A DNA stretch of 64,000 bases, taken from the NCBI RefSeq assembly GCF_001274935.1, contig NZ_LILC01000019.1, forward strand, positions 62,001 to 126,000, written 5' to 3'. Made by a program: the position numbers and the translations under genes. Below the pieces are notes generated by a model. That model saw only the letters and a list, made by a program, of their open reading frames with translations. It was not told the DNA's origin and searched no databases. This stretch comes from Priestia koreensis (GTDB taxonomy: Bacteria; Bacillota; Bacilli; Bacillales; Bacillaceae_H). Positions within the stretch are counted from its first letter, which is position 1. Every line of letters begins with the position of its first letter. Shown here in pieces: positions 45,888-54,793 of the stretch.

Positions 45888-46129
45888 TATTCCCCTTGTC
45901 CTGGGATCATCATGAATGTCGACCAGTACGTGAAGCCAACGAAGAAAACGGTCAAATAAGCGCCAAAAACATAGATATACATGCGCTCAGATAATTTTAA
46001 GAAACTTAAAAAGACAAAAAAACCAGTTTGACCGAGAAAAAGTAGAGCCGCCTTTTCCATGTGTCCAAGATAGAACATAACAGCAAAAATAGCCGTCCAA
46101 AATCCCAATACACGGTACATTCGTTCCAC
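45887..46129 (-). CDS. yqgY: DUF2626 small membrane protein YqgY
   Basis: 80 aa with three hydrophobic segments and the family start MYRVLGFWTAIFAVMFYLG. GTG 46129 has GGGGGAGA with normal spacing; ATG 46120 would be too far. Function unknown; expression during sporulation is reported for some relatives in memory only and is not supported by sequence here. Confidence 0.78.
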   Translation of the reverse strand: MERMYRVLGFWTAIFAVMFYLGHMEKAALLFLGQTGFFVFLSFLKLSERMYIYVFGAYLTVFFVGFTYWSTFMMIPGQGE

Positions 46130-46237
46130 GCTGTTCTCCCCCTTTTACAGAATTCCCCTTGTGTAAAAGTCCTCGTATGTAAAATGCTCCCTTAATTATA
46201 AAGGAAAATTCACACAATTGTAAATAAGCGTTTTCAT

Positions 46238-46933
46238 TTAATTAATCGAAGAAAGCGTGTAGGCATATGTGTGAGTGCATTCTGGTATGGGTTCAACTGC
46301 TGTAAGAGAGCGATCGAAAAAGATGGCGTCCACAATTCCCTGCAAAAGAGACACGTGAAATTCCTTTGGTAGATCGTCATTTGAAAAGGAAATCTCCTTA
46401 AACAACGAATTTTGAACAGAAAAAACAAGCTGTTCATGCTGTTCATCGAAAGCTGCTGTAAACCCAAGACTTCCTGCTGCTTCCACAAATAAAATTTTTT
46501 TCTTATCAATTGATAAAGGACGGCTAGATTCAATACTTTGAGGGTAATAGAGTGTTACGTAGTTAATTCCAAAATCATACGCATACGCAAATAAGGCTTC
46601 ATGCCCAACTTCACCTAGTGAATCGAGCGCTTCAACGGCGATAGAGGCGAGGAGTTCGTAGTTGCGGGTTGGGAAGGATAGGTGGATGGGCTTTTCAGCT
46701 AGCTTGTACAAGCGACTAGGGCGACCTCCATTTGGAGATTGGTATTTCAGTGAGGTAAGTAGCTTTGCTTGTTCAAGTTTTGTTAAATGTAAACGCGCAA
46801 CGTTTGGATGTATTTTGAATTTCTGTGAAACTTCTTGCACAAGCGAGCCTTTTGGAACTTGTGATACATACTCATAGATGTGAAACCGTGTAGGATCTGC
46901 AAGGGCCTTTGTGATTTTTAGGGTGGTCTTCAT
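46238..46933 (-). CDS. ArsR-like winged-helix transcriptional regulator
   Basis: 231 aa. Residues 1-75 are a winged helix: ADPTRFHIYEYVSQVPKGSL, recognition region HPNVARLHLTKLEQAKLL, wing SPNGGRPSRLY. The 155-residue C-terminal domain is unassigned. GGAGATGAT precedes the ATG. No ligand motifs such as a CxC metal site are seen. It lies divergently to mgsR with a 192-bp gap that holds the 11-bp repeat array, so control of mgsR or itself from there is possible. Confidence 0.78.
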   Translation of the reverse strand: MKTTLKITKALADPTRFHIYEYVSQVPKGSLVQEVSQKFKIHPNVARLHLTKLEQAKLLTSLKYQSPNGGRPSRLYKLAEKPIHLSFPTRNYELLASIAVEALDSLGEVGHEALFAYAYDFGINYVTLYYPQSIESSRPLSIDKKKILFVEAAGSLGFTAAFDEQHEQLVFSVQNSLFKEISFSNDDLPKEFHVSLLQGIVDAIFFDRSLTAVEPIPECTHTYAYTLSSIN

Positions 46934-47055
46934 ACAGTATCATCTCCTATAGTGCTAATTTTTTCCATTATAGTTCAAATGTCATGAATATAAAACACTA
47001 TAGAGGCGTTTTAAGAGGAATGTTAAAAAAAATTCACAAATAAGATTTAAAATAG

Positions 47056-47109
47056 TATACAAAACTTATACAAAAGGTGTACAATACATTTAACAAAGAT
47101 TATACAAAC
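47056..47109 (+). repeat. Direct 11-bp repeats of TATACAAAA in the mgsR promoter region
   Basis: TATACAAAA at 47056 and 47067, TGTACAATA at 47078, TTAACAAAG at 47090 and TATACAAAC at 47101. Starts are 11, 11, 12 and 11 bp apart, a full helical turn. TACAAT at 47080-47085 (with TATACA 47056-47061 as -35, 18-bp spacer) is a possible promoter lying inside the array. The repeats end right before GGAGGCG of mgsR. Confidence 0.55.
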
Positions 47110-47125
47110 TAATGGAGGCGAGAAA

Positions 47126-47512
47126 ATGGAAAACATAACTTTTTATACGTATCCAAGTTGTACATCATGTCGGAAAACAAAAAAATGGCTGTCAGAGGAG
47201 CAAGCAAAGGTAGAGGAAAGACATTTGTTCCGTGAGACGCCAACGTACGAGGAAATGATGCACCTCTTATCGCTAACGACTGAAGGCATTGATGAACTAC
47301 TAGCAAAAAGAAGCCAAGAGTATAAGAGTTTAGATGTGGATGTTGAAGCAATGAGTTTATCAGAAGTTGTACAATTAATGATCGAACAGCCACGCTTACT
47401 TAGAAGACCTATTTTGACAGATGGAAAAAAACTTGTGGTCGGTTATAATGAATCAGCTCTTAAAAACTTAGTGAAGCGCAAAGTACGTGAGAAAGAAATG
47501 CGCGTAGTTTAA
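47126..47512 (+). CDS. mgsR: Spx/MgsR-family regulator (ArsC-like)
   Basis: 128 aa, thioredoxin-fold ArsC/Spx type with an N-terminal redox motif CTSC, and the RRP segment (LRRPILTDG) of this family. MgsR modulates the general stress regulon in B. subtilis by binding RNA polymerase; the position next to yqgY and comGA supports MgsR (YqgZ) over Spx. GGAGGCG precedes the ATG. Terminator at 47513-47538. Confidence 0.86.
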   Translation: MENITFYTYPSCTSCRKTKKWLSEEQAKVEERHLFRETPTYEEMMHLLSLTTEGIDELLAKRSQEYKSLDVDVEAMSLSEVVQLMIEQPRLLRRPILTDGKKLVVGYNESALKNLVKRKVREKEMRVV

Positions 47513-47538
47513 AAAACGACCATAGAGGTCGTTTTTTT
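47513..47538 (+). terminator. Terminator after mgsR
   Basis: AAAACGACC and GGTCGTTTT arms with a 5-nt loop, then T-run. Confidence 0.88.
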
Positions 47539-47595
47539 TATAATTTCATAAAAATTTGGAAGGAATTTGTCAATAAATGTAGAACTGTACGTTTT

Positions 47596-47619
47596 AGAAG
47601 CAAACAATCGCGTGCTTCT
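47596..47619 (+). other. Hairpin in the comGA 5' region
   Basis: AGAAGCA and TGCTTCT form a 7-bp stem with a 10-nt loop about 31 bp before the comGA TTG. No T-run. Could lie in the 5' untranslated region or be an operator. No clear AAAA-N5-TTTT ComK boxes are recognised in the 110 bp before comGA. Confidence 0.35.
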
Positions 47620-47650
47620 GTGTATTTAAAAGGCAAGGGAGGAGTAATAT

Positions 47651-48712
47651 TTGCAAGAAATTGAACAGCTAGCTGAACATTTAATCACTGACGCTTATCA
47701 ACATAGGGTGTCAGACATTCATATCTTACCTAGAGAACAAGACGCTATCGTACAGTTTAGGGTCGGATATGATTTGGTATTTAAAGAGTCTATGAGCAAG
47801 CGGATATGTGAACGACTCATTACTCATTTTAAATTTTTAGGAGGAATGGACATAGGAGAAAAAAGGAGACCGCAAAATGGAGCTTTGAAAATTTCAATTC
47901 AAGAGGACTATATTAACCTTCGTTTGTCTACGCTTCCAACCGCTTATGAAGAAAGTCTTGTTATTCGAGTACTTCCTTCCAATCACCTTACACCACTTCA
48001 AAAGCTTTCTTTATTTCCAAACACAGTCACAAAACTTATCGCACTCCTCAAATATTCGCATGGATTATTGATTTTCACAGGACCAACGGGCTCTGGAAAA
48101 ACAACCACTCTGTACACGCTACTGGAAGAATCCAAAAATATGTTCAATCGAAATATTATTACACTAGAAGACCCCATTGAACGAAGAAGTGAAGGGGTTA
48201 TGCAAGTTCAGGTCAATGAAAAGGCAGGCATCACCTATACAACAGGTTTAAAGGCTATATTGCGCCATGACCCAGACATCATTATGGTAGGTGAAATACG
48301 TGATGCGGAAACGGCACAAATAGCTGTACGTGCTGCGTTAACTGGTCACTTGGTTCTGACTACTATGCATACAAGAGACTCGAAAGGTGCTATCTATAGA
48401 TTGCTTGAGTTTGGTGTCCCTTATCAAGAAATTGAACAAACTTTAGTGGGAGTGGTCGCTCAACGGCTGTTAGAAATCTATTGTCCCATTTGTGGGGAGC
48501 CCTGTCATCCTGTTTGCAAGCGTAGTCGAAAAAATAGACAAGCAAGCATTTATGAAATCTTAACTGGAAAAAACTTAATGTCGGTCCTTCATGAAGTGAA
48601 TGGAGAAGAGTCCTCGTATAACTACAAAACTCTGAAGGATGCGATAGTAAAAGGCATTGCTCTGGGATATGTACATGATTCAAATTTGAGTAGATGGGTG
48701 CGTAATGATTAA
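47651..48712 (+). CDS. comGA: Competence pilus ATPase ComGA
   Basis: Secretion ATPase (GspE/PilB superfamily) that drives assembly of the transformation pseudopilus at the cytoplasmic face. 353 aa: Walker A GPTGSGKTT, Walker B LRHDPDIIMVGEIRD, His box LTTMHTRDS. A C-terminal CPICGEPCHPVC group could bind zinc. TTG start with GGGAGGAG upstream. First gene of comGA-GG; overlaps comGB by 8 nt. Confidence 0.94.
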   Translation: MQEIEQLAEHLITDAYQHRVSDIHILPREQDAIVQFRVGYDLVFKESMSKRICERLITHFKFLGGMDIGEKRRPQNGALKISIQEDYINLRLSTLPTAYEESLVIRVLPSNHLTPLQKLSLFPNTVTKLIALLKYSHGLLIFTGPTGSGKTTTLYTLLEESKNMFNRNIITLEDPIERRSEGVMQVQVNEKAGITYTTGLKAILRHDPDIIMVGEIRDAETAQIAVRAALTGHLVLTTMHTRDSKGAIYRLLEFGVPYQEIEQTLVGVVAQRLLEIYCPICGEPCHPVCKRSRKNRQASIYEILTGKNLMSVLHEVNGEESSYNYKTLKDAIVKGIALGYVHDSNLSRWVRND

Positions 48713-49742
48713 TAGAAATCATAAATGGAAATTGAGTGAGCAATCGATTTTTCTGCTACGATTATCTGATTTGTTGGGCAAAGGTTATACGCTATCAACT
48801 GCTTTAGAGTTTTTACAATTTCATTTTCGACCACCATTAAAGCGGGATTTACAGAAGTGTTTAATTAAGCTCAAAAGTGGTCATTCACTGCATGAAGTCC
48901 TCCGTGATCTCCACTTCCATAATCATGTGTTAGGCTATTTGTTTTTTGCTGAATATAGAGGAGAATTATCGTTTTCTCTAAAAGAAGCAGGTCGAATGAT
49001 GATGGAAAAAACAAAACAAAAACAGAAATTAAAAAAGGTTATTCAATATCCATTGTTTCTTTTGGTGTTCTTAGGTATTGTAATGATCATTATGAGCCAA
49101 ATTCTTCTTCCTCAATTTACTTCTTTACAAGGATCCATCGAAGATAACGAAAACTCCTTTTCCTCCACTTTTTTAAGCGTTTTAGCTTACTTGCCCATAC
49201 TAATGATTTTAGCCCTCGTTTTTCTGGTTATACTTTGCCTTTTTTACGCTCTGTGGTTTCGTAAAAGGTCTCCCTTATTTAAAATGAGGTTTCTTTTCTA
49301 CCTTCCGTTTCTCCGTTCATACCTTCGGACGTTCAACGCCTATTTCTTTTCCTTTCATATGAGTAATTTACTTAGAGGAGGATTGTCCGTTTATGAATCT
49401 CTTTCTCTATTTGAGAAACAAAGTCACTTTCCTTTTTTTCAATTAGAAGCGCATGATTTAATGCGGAAACTTTCTGAGGGCTATTCTTTGGAAGAAACCT
49501 TTCAACGAAGAAAATATTATCAAAAAGAACTTACCTATATTATTTCACACGGGCAAAAAAATGGAAATTTAGGTCAGGAACTCTCCGATTACAGTGAATT
49601 GTTGTTGCAAACATTGCATGCCAGAATTATGAAAGTATTGGGATACATTCAGCCTTTTATGTTTTCAGCCATTGGGATTCTTGTGCTACTCATGTATCTT
49701 TCCATCATGCTGCCAATTTTCAATACGATGTCGTCATTATAG
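48705..49742 (+). CDS. comGB: Competence pseudopilus membrane protein ComGB
   Basis: Inner-membrane platform protein (GspF/PilC family), 345 aa, with two GspF-like domains and about three helices (around 115-140, 155-185, 315-340). Conserved motifs such as GYTLSTALEFL and GQKNGNLGQELS are seen. Translation probably coupled to comGA by the 8-nt overlap. Confidence 0.92.
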   Translation: MINRNHKWKLSEQSIFLLRLSDLLGKGYTLSTALEFLQFHFRPPLKRDLQKCLIKLKSGHSLHEVLRDLHFHNHVLGYLFFAEYRGELSFSLKEAGRMMMEKTKQKQKLKKVIQYPLFLLVFLGIVMIIMSQILLPQFTSLQGSIEDNENSFSSTFLSVLAYLPILMILALVFLVILCLFYALWFRKRSPLFKMRFLFYLPFLRSYLRTFNAYFFSFHMSNLLRGGLSVYESLSLFEKQSHFPFFQLEAHDLMRKLSEGYSLEETFQRRKYYQKELTYIISHGQKNGNLGQELSDYSELLLQTLHARIMKVLGYIQPFMFSAIGILVLLMYLSIMLPIFNTMSSL

Positions 49743-49751
49743 GAGGTAATT

Positions 49752-50051
49752 ATGAAAGAAAAAGGATTTACTTTAATCGAGATGCTTGTTGTTATGCTAG
49801 TGGTTACAGTTTTGCTCCTCGTTATTATTCCTAATGTGGTTAAAAATAAGGAGGTAATTAACACGAAAGGATGTTCTGCATTAATTAAAACCGTTCAGTC
49901 ACAAGTAGAAGCGTATGAAATTGATAATCGCAAAATACCAACACTAGAGGAATTAAAAACAGAAGGTTATCTTAACGGAGATGTTAAATGTCCTGGTGGG
50001 CAGGAGATTGCCATCGTTGACGGAGTTGTTCAGCAAAGTGGCAGCAAGTAA
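49752..50051 (+). CDS. comGC: Major competence pseudopilin ComGC
   Basis: 99-aa type-IV-pilin-like protein. Prepilin site KEKG/FTLIEM (cleaved by ComC) and a hydrophobic N-terminal helix. Two Cys, in TKGCSAL and VKCPGG, match the intramolecular disulfide of ComGC. GGAGGTAATT precedes the ATG. The 3' end overlaps comGD by 14 nt. Confidence 0.93.
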   Translation: MKEKGFTLIEMLVVMLVVTVLLLVIIPNVVKNKEVINTKGCSALIKTVQSQVEAYEIDNRKIPTLEELKTEGYLNGDVKCPGGQEIAIVDGVVQQSGSK

Positions 50052-50475
50052 TCAAAAAGGGTTCACTCTTCTAGAAATGCTGCTTGTTTTAATGGTTTTG
50101 CAAGTCATGGTGGGAGTATTGCTTCTTTCTATAAAGCCTGTCATGCAAACATATCGATTACACTATTTTTTTAAACAATTGCAAACGGATATGTGGTATG
50201 CCCAGCAGGTAGCCATTAATAGTGAGAAAAGTGTAGCCCTCGTATTTCTGAATGCCGAGTCAAAATATTTAATGGTATCAGGAGGCAACCTGATTATGAC
50301 ACGAGACTATGAGAAAGATGTAACTCTTCAAACAGAAGTTATACAAGGAAGGGTATCATTTTTACAAGATGGAAACGTCGATAGAAGTGGCACGATCATT
50401 GTAAAACATCATGAGAAAAAATACAGAGTAGTCGTGTTGATAGGACGTGGAAGATTTTATGTTCAAAAATTCTAA
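50038..50475 (+). CDS. comGD: Minor competence pseudopilin ComGD
   Basis: 145 aa. Prepilin motif NQKG/FTLLEM then hydrophobic helix. The GTG at 50038 puts the motif near the N-terminus; upstream codons in this frame lie within comGC. Overlaps comGC and, at its 3' end, comGE by 17 nt. Confidence 0.88.
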   Translation: MAASNQKGFTLLEMLLVLMVLQVMVGVLLLSIKPVMQTYRLHYFFKQLQTDMWYAQQVAINSEKSVALVFLNAESKYLMVSGGNLIMTRDYEKDVTLQTEVIQGRVSFLQDGNVDRSGTIIVKHHEKKYRVVVLIGRGRFYVQKF

Positions 50476-50791
50476 TGGATATATGTTATTGGAAACAATG
50501 GTGGCATTCTCGGTTTTACTTCTTTTAACCCTGCATCTATTCCCTCTTTATACGCACATTCGAATTGAAAGAGACAACCAAGTTGCGATTAATACAGCTG
50601 ACCGACTGCTTCATGAAGAAATATTGCATTACAAATATGATCGAAATGAGACAAGTCCTTCTACGGTTACCCATAATCAGCGCACATACAACCTGTCGTG
50701 GGAGTCGAGCGAACAGGAGTTAAAAGCATGTATTAAGTGGGAGGATAAATTGAAGCGTTCCATGGAAAGGTGTGATTATATTCTTAAATGA
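50459..50791 (+). CDS. comGE: Minor competence pseudopilin ComGE
   Basis: 110 aa starting MFKNSNGYMLLETMVAF; a degenerate prepilin motif (SNGYMLLE) with the hydrophobic helix to about residue 30. ATG 50459 is chosen over GTG 50447 by spacing from AGGA. Overlaps comGF by 4 nt. Confidence 0.82.
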   Translation: MFKNSNGYMLLETMVAFSVLLLLTLHLFPLYTHIRIERDNQVAINTADRLLHEEILHYKYDRNETSPSTVTHNQRTYNLSWESSEQELKACIKWEDKLKRSMERCDYILK

Positions 50792-51213
50792 AAAACCAAA
50801 AAGGGTTCACCTTGTTAGAGATGTTAATTAGCTTGTCACTATTCTCGTTCTTGATTGCCTTTCAGCCGTTACTCATGAACTTAATAAAACAGTTCCATCA
50901 AACTGATGAGACGATTGAGCTACAGGAGTGGGAGATTTTTATTCAACAGCTTTCTTTTGATCTAAGGGAAGCCACTGAATTTCGAATACAGGAGCAGAAG
51001 CTTGTTTTAATTACGAAAGACAACCTAGCCGTTACGTATGAGCGCTATGGAAATAAAGCACGAAGACAGGTAGACGGCAGAGGACATGAAATTGTTCTTC
51101 AAGGAATAAAAACCATTGTCTTCTCACAGTCTACCGCAGGAATTACGGTAGCGACCATCGCGCTAGACGATCGTCATTTCAAACAGCGTATTAGCTCTTT
51201 TGTTGGAGGTTAA
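50788..51213 (+). CDS. comGF: Minor competence pseudopilin ComGF
   Basis: 141 aa. NQKG/FTLLEM prepilin motif, hydrophobic helix to about 30, then a soluble domain with EWEIFIQQLSFDLREA, the ComGF pattern. ATGA overlap with comGE. Confidence 0.9.
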   Translation: MKNQKGFTLLEMLISLSLFSFLIAFQPLLMNLIKQFHQTDETIELQEWEIFIQQLSFDLREATEFRIQEQKLVLITKDNLAVTYERYGNKARRQVDGRGHEIVLQGIKTIVFSQSTAGITVATIALDDRHFKQRISSFVGG

Positions 51214-51216
51214 TGG

Positions 51217-51594
51217 ATGAAAGCTTTTTTTATCCTTCCCACTACAATGATCCTCGCATTTCTCACCATTTTCCTCGTCACCCAGCAGCTTCAGCCGTAC
51301 ATTAGCGAAAAGCTCTTCTACAAAGAAGCAGAGGAACAGTACAAGCTTAACCATCTCCTAGAAAACGGTCTTACCTTACTAAAACGAGACATCACCTCTC
51401 AATCATTCTCACCACAGTATACCTACCGTTTCCAAAACGGCAGCGTCTCCTACACGGCTACCGCAGACGAATTCTCATATTCCATTGAAATTACCGTAAA
51501 ATCGGCTCATAATAAACAATATCGTGCATGGGCGAAGCTCCGTAAGATAGACGGGGTCGTCATGGAATGGAAAGAAAAGCATAGGAGTGAGTAG
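51217..51594 (+). CDS. comGG: Minor competence protein ComGG
   Basis: 125 aa with an N-terminal hydrophobic helix (about 4-24) but without a classical prepilin motif. The position after comGF and the size fit ComGG. Starts 3 nt after comGF. It ends 1 nt before the aroK ATG. Confidence 0.82.
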   Translation: MKAFFILPTTMILAFLTIFLVTQQLQPYISEKLFYKEAEEQYKLNHLLENGLTLLKRDITSQSFSPQYTYRFQNGSVSYTATADEFSYSIEITVKSAHNKQYRAWAKLRKIDGVVMEWKEKHRSE

Positions 51595-51595
51595 G

Positions 51596-52090
51596 ATGAA
51601 GTCGGTATATATCGTAGGATTTATGGGAGCAGGAAAGACGACCGTTAGTGAGGCGCTAAAAGCAAAGCTTGAGTGTCAGGTAGTGGACGTGGATCACTAT
51701 ATCGTGGAAAAAGAGGGAAGAACGATTGCGGAGATTTTTGAGCGTGACGGAGAAGCGTTTTTCCGTGATCTTGAGCATCGTTATTTGAAAGAAATTACAA
51801 CGGAAGATGTGATCGTCTCCACTGGTGGCGGGATGTTCGCTGAGGAGCGAAATCGTACGTTTATTAAAGAGAACGGAATCAGCATTTATTTGCATGCGGA
51901 TTGGAATGAGATTCGAAGCAGAATTCAAGGAGATACGGGCCGACCGCTTGTACAGGAGCATTCGTTAGACGGACTTCAGTCGCTTTTAGAAAAGCGCAGA
52001 CCGTTTTACGAGCAGGCGGATTTTACGGTCGACACGACGGGTCGTACGGTCGAAGATATTTGTACAGAGGTGCTTGGGCTGATTAAGTAA
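51596..52090 (+). CDS. aroK: Shikimate kinase AroK
   Basis: Phosphorylates shikimate in aromatic amino-acid synthesis. 164 aa: P-loop FMGAGKTT, shikimate-binding DVDHYIVEKEGR, FRDLE, GGGMF and the lid GRPL. ATG 51596 is chosen over GTG 51587 by spacing from AGGAGTG. Directly downstream of comGG, so it may be read with the comG operon. Confidence 0.93.
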   Translation: MKSVYIVGFMGAGKTTVSEALKAKLECQVVDVDHYIVEKEGRTIAEIFERDGEAFFRDLEHRYLKEITTEDVIVSTGGGMFAEERNRTFIKENGISIYLHADWNEIRSRIQGDTGRPLVQEHSLDGLQSLLEKRRPFYEQADFTVDTTGRTVEDICTEVLGLIK

Positions 52091-52127
52091 ATTTCCCCTT
52101 GGGCATACTAAGCCTGAGGTGATGAAG

Positions 52128-52325
52128 ATGTCATCAACAAATGACTATGTAAAATTCGTAACGCAGCAATTGGTTCGCTATATGGATCAGCCGAAGGAAG
52201 AACGTGTCCAAAAGCGGATCGAGAAAAAAGAAGCGCAGCAGCAGATGCAAGATCCACTGGCGAATCGTTGGTTTGGCGTGCTTCCAAGCTACTTTTCCTT
52301 ATGGCTTGGGAAACATCGGAAGTAG
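52128..52325 (+). CDS. yqzE: YqzE family protein
   Basis: 65 aa, [20 protein letters not shown] start, charged middle, and [14 protein letters not shown] at the C-terminus, as in B. subtilis YqzE that also follows comGG. Function unknown. GAGGTGATGA precedes ATG 52128; earlier ATG/GTG codons are too close to the site. Confidence 0.8.
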   Translation: MSSTNDYVKFVTQQLVRYMDQPKEERVQKRIEKKEAQQQMQDPLANRWFGVLPSYFSLWLGKHRK

Positions 52326-52402
52326 GCTCAATCTCTATACATTACAGGTCGAATGTGCTAGAGTTAAATATACTTTTAACTTTAGGAGTGACTACTTTCG
52401 TT

Positions 52403-53422
52403 ATGAAAGAGCAAGATATAGTACGTGATGCTTATAATCGTAGTCTCCATGATTTGCGTATTTCGGTCATTGATCAGTGTAATTTTCGCTGTTCATATTG
52501 CATGCCAGCAGAGATCTTTGGGAAAGATTACGCCTTTTTAAAAGGAGAACAGTTACTAACATTTGATGAAATTGTTCGTGTGGCTACATTGTTTGCGGAC
52601 ATGGGCGTGCGAAAAATTCGATTAACCGGCGGGGAACCGCTTTTACGTAAACAACTAGATGAATTAATACGCCGTTTAACGAAAGTGAACGGCATTGAAG
52701 ATATTGCGCTTACGACCAACGGCATCTTTTTGCCAAAGTATGCGGAGAAGCTAAAAGAAGCGGGACTTAGTCGTGTGAACATTAGCCTCGATGCGATTGA
52801 CGAAGAGATGTTCAAAAAGATGAACGGCCGCGGCGTCGGCATTCATCCCGTTTTAAAAGGGATTGAAGCTGCTGAGAAAGCAGGTCTACAAATTAAAATG
52901 AACATGGTCGTTCAAAAAGGTGTGAATGATCACCAAGTACTTCCAATGGCTCGTTTCTTCAAAGAAAAGGGCATTACGCTACGCTTCATTGAGTTTATGG
53001 ATGTGGGTGCAACAAACGGCTGGAGCATGAAGGACGTTCTGACTAAGCAGGAGATGCTTGAGATGATTGGTGCGGAAATGCCCGTCAAAGCTGTTGATCC
53101 TCATTATGTAGGTGAAGTAGCGAAGCGCTACGTGTATGAGGACGGTTCAGCAGAGATTGGGTTTATTAGCTCAATTTCAGATGCATTTTGTAGCGACTGC
53201 TCTCGCGCGCGCATTTCAGCAGACGGTCAGCTTTATACGTGTTTGTTTGCGACAAAAGGGCATGACGTTCGTTCACTGCTGAGAGATGATCACACAGACG
53301 AAGAGCTTTCTGAGCATTTGCGTATGCTATGGAACAAACGAGATGATCGTTATTCAGAAGAACGTAATCCGGATAAGGTGTCTGAGCGTTCTAAAATTGA
53401 AATGTCTTATATTGGTGGTTAA
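52403..53422 (+). CDS. moaA: GTP 3',8-cyclase MoaA
   Basis: Radical-SAM enzyme of molybdopterin synthesis. 339 aa: radical-SAM cluster CNFRCSYC, C-terminal cluster [10 protein letters not shown]...C with three Cys, GEPL motif and C-terminal SYIGG. ATG 52403 starts MKEQDIV; AGGAGTG lies 13 nt upstream, slightly far, and a GTG at 52388 is the main alternative. Pairs with mobA at 34.5 kb. Confidence 0.93.
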   Translation: MKEQDIVRDAYNRSLHDLRISVIDQCNFRCSYCMPAEIFGKDYAFLKGEQLLTFDEIVRVATLFADMGVRKIRLTGGEPLLRKQLDELIRRLTKVNGIEDIALTTNGIFLPKYAEKLKEAGLSRVNISLDAIDEEMFKKMNGRGVGIHPVLKGIEAAEKAGLQIKMNMVVQKGVNDHQVLPMARFFKEKGITLRFIEFMDVGATNGWSMKDVLTKQEMLEMIGAEMPVKAVDPHYVGEVAKRYVYEDGSAEIGFISSISDAFCSDCSRARISADGQLYTCLFATKGHDVRSLLRDDHTDEELSEHLRMLWNKRDDRYSEERNPDKVSERSKIEMSYIGG

Positions 53423-53427
53423 TGGGA

Positions 53428-53464
53428 ACCGTCTGACAACATAGCTTGTCAGGCGGTTTTTGTT
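53428..53464 (+). terminator. Terminator after moaA
   Basis: CCGTCTGACA and TGTCAGGCGG arms (one G-U) with an 8-nt loop, then TTTTT. Confidence 0.88.
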
Positions 53465-53594
53465 TTGCTGAAAAAGCCTAAACGATTTTATAATTATCCA
53501 TATCTTTCTTCTATATTTCAGCAAAAAAGATGTTAGCCATACTCGATCAGTTAGAAGCAGGAGATTACTATTTGTATCACTACGGAATATGAAG

Positions 53595-53626
53595 AAAAGG
53601 ACTGTCCGCTTTGGGCAGTCCTTTTA
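53595..53626 (-). terminator. Terminator downstream of yqzG
   Basis: AAAGGACTG and CAGTCCTTT arms, overlapping the last bases before the yqzG stop. The A- and T-runs allow action on either strand. Confidence 0.75.
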
Positions 53627-53629
53627 TCG

Positions 53630-53974
53630 TTACGGTCTCGTTTCCATAAAGGCAATGTTTTTTAGTGTATCTGTTTTTGGATCGACGTGTACGTAGACAA
53701 GAACGCCTAGTTCTTTTCCTCGGTCACGGACGATTAACTTGAAGCGTTCGACCTTATCACCATTTTCTTTTGCTTTTCCAAGGTACAGAAAGTCTGTCAC
53801 TTGTCCCATCGGGTATCGTTTTTTCGTTTCTTTAATGGCGATACGACTCCATTTTGCATAGGAAGGAGTAGGCTTCACCTGCGGAGCAGCATGTGCCGTG
53901 TGTAAAAAGGTCGTACTGCTGATGGGAACGATTAGCGTGCATAAACAAATCACCATCAAAATCGTTTTTCTCAT
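53630..53974 (-). CDS. yqzG: Secreted DUF3889 protein YqzG
   Basis: 114 aa with a signal peptide (about 1-28, AHAA cleavage) and a DUF3889 domain: IAIKETKKRYPMGQVTDFLYLGKA, LGVLVYVHVD. Function unknown. Start ATG with AGGATGAGAC upstream. Ends before the terminator hairpin. Confidence 0.78.
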   Translation of the reverse strand: MRKTILMVICLCTLIVPISSTTFLHTAHAAPQVKPTPSYAKWSRIAIKETKKRYPMGQVTDFLYLGKAKENGDKVERFKLIVRDRGKELGVLVYVHVDPKTDTLKNIAFMETRP

Positions 53975-53995
53975 GATGTCTCATCCTTTGTATGA

Positions 53996-54793
53996 TTAGA
54001 GTCGTTGCATGGTGCTTTCTGATAGATAAAATAACCCGCCGTTCACAATCCCAACATGAATATTCGGTTCGTACTGCTCTTGCAGCGCGGTTTTCTCCGT
54101 GAGATAGCTCTCTGGTTTTTCGTCTAATTCTTCGTAAAAGTGGTCTAAAAGCGCAAGGTCACTGTTCCAGCGCTCTCGTGCCTCTGCTGCCCACATATGG
54201 TCTTGTTGCTCAATTTGGTGCTGTACAAATTGCTTTAATCGGAACAGACCGCTTTGTGGCTTAATGAGCGGTGAGAGCGTAAAGCAATAATCTGAAATGC
54301 CTGGTGACAACGTCATTTGCTCCGCTTTTTCGTGAAAGCCTTCCACGATTTTTCCACTAATCAGATGAAGACCAAGTGACAACAGTTCGTCTCGTTTTCG
54401 GTCACACTGATAGGAGATACGAACGTTTAGCCCGAGCCACGGGTGTAGCGCTGTATTATGCTGTACGTGAACTTGCTCGTACAGGCGAATAAAACGACCA
54501 AATTTTTTTGTAGACTCAAAAATTTGATGTAGGCGAGGGGAGCCGAAGTGAATTCGTTCTCCTTTTACCTCTGACGGATCAACGTTTGGATCAGTAATGA
54601 AGGTAATGGACATTGGGTTTGGCTCACCGCCCGTTGCCTCTAAGTAATGCCAATAAAACGGTCTGTTCATCAGCTCTTTATCCATATCCACGTTTAGCTG
54701 CACGGTAAAATAGCCGGGGTGGTTTTCTGAGATTTCACAATCATTTGCAGTGAAGTACTGCTTTAGGAATTGATGAATGTCAGTTTGCTGCAT
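53996..54793 (-). CDS. yqhG: YqhG family protein
   Basis: 265 aa soluble protein, unknown function. Conserved in Bacillus directly downstream of the SNF2 ATPase gene, overlapping it by 14 nt. Features include QTDIHQFLKQYF start, Cys in NDCEIS, EWEA-like helical parts and an acidic centre. No catalytic motif recognised. Confidence 0.78.
   Translation of the reverse strand: MQQTDIHQFLKQYFTANDCEISENHPGYFTVQLNVDMDKELMNRPFYWHYLEATGGEPNPMSITFITDPNVDPSEVKGERIHFGSPRLHQIFESTKKFGRFIRLYEQVHVQHNTALHPWLGLNVRISYQCDRKRDELLSLGLHLISGKIVEGFHEKAEQMTLSPGISDYCFTLSPLIKPQSGLFRLKQFVQHQIEQQDHMWAAEARERWNSDLALLDHFYEELDEKPESYLTEKTALQEQYEPNIHVGIVNGGLFYLSESTMQRL

Noticed and set aside
53530..53592. 20-codon frame (MLAILDQLEAGDYYLYHYGI) between moaA and yqzG
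   Set aside because: No convincing ribosome-binding site, and the upstream frame closes soon after; may be a remnant of a gene, but there is not enough to call it.
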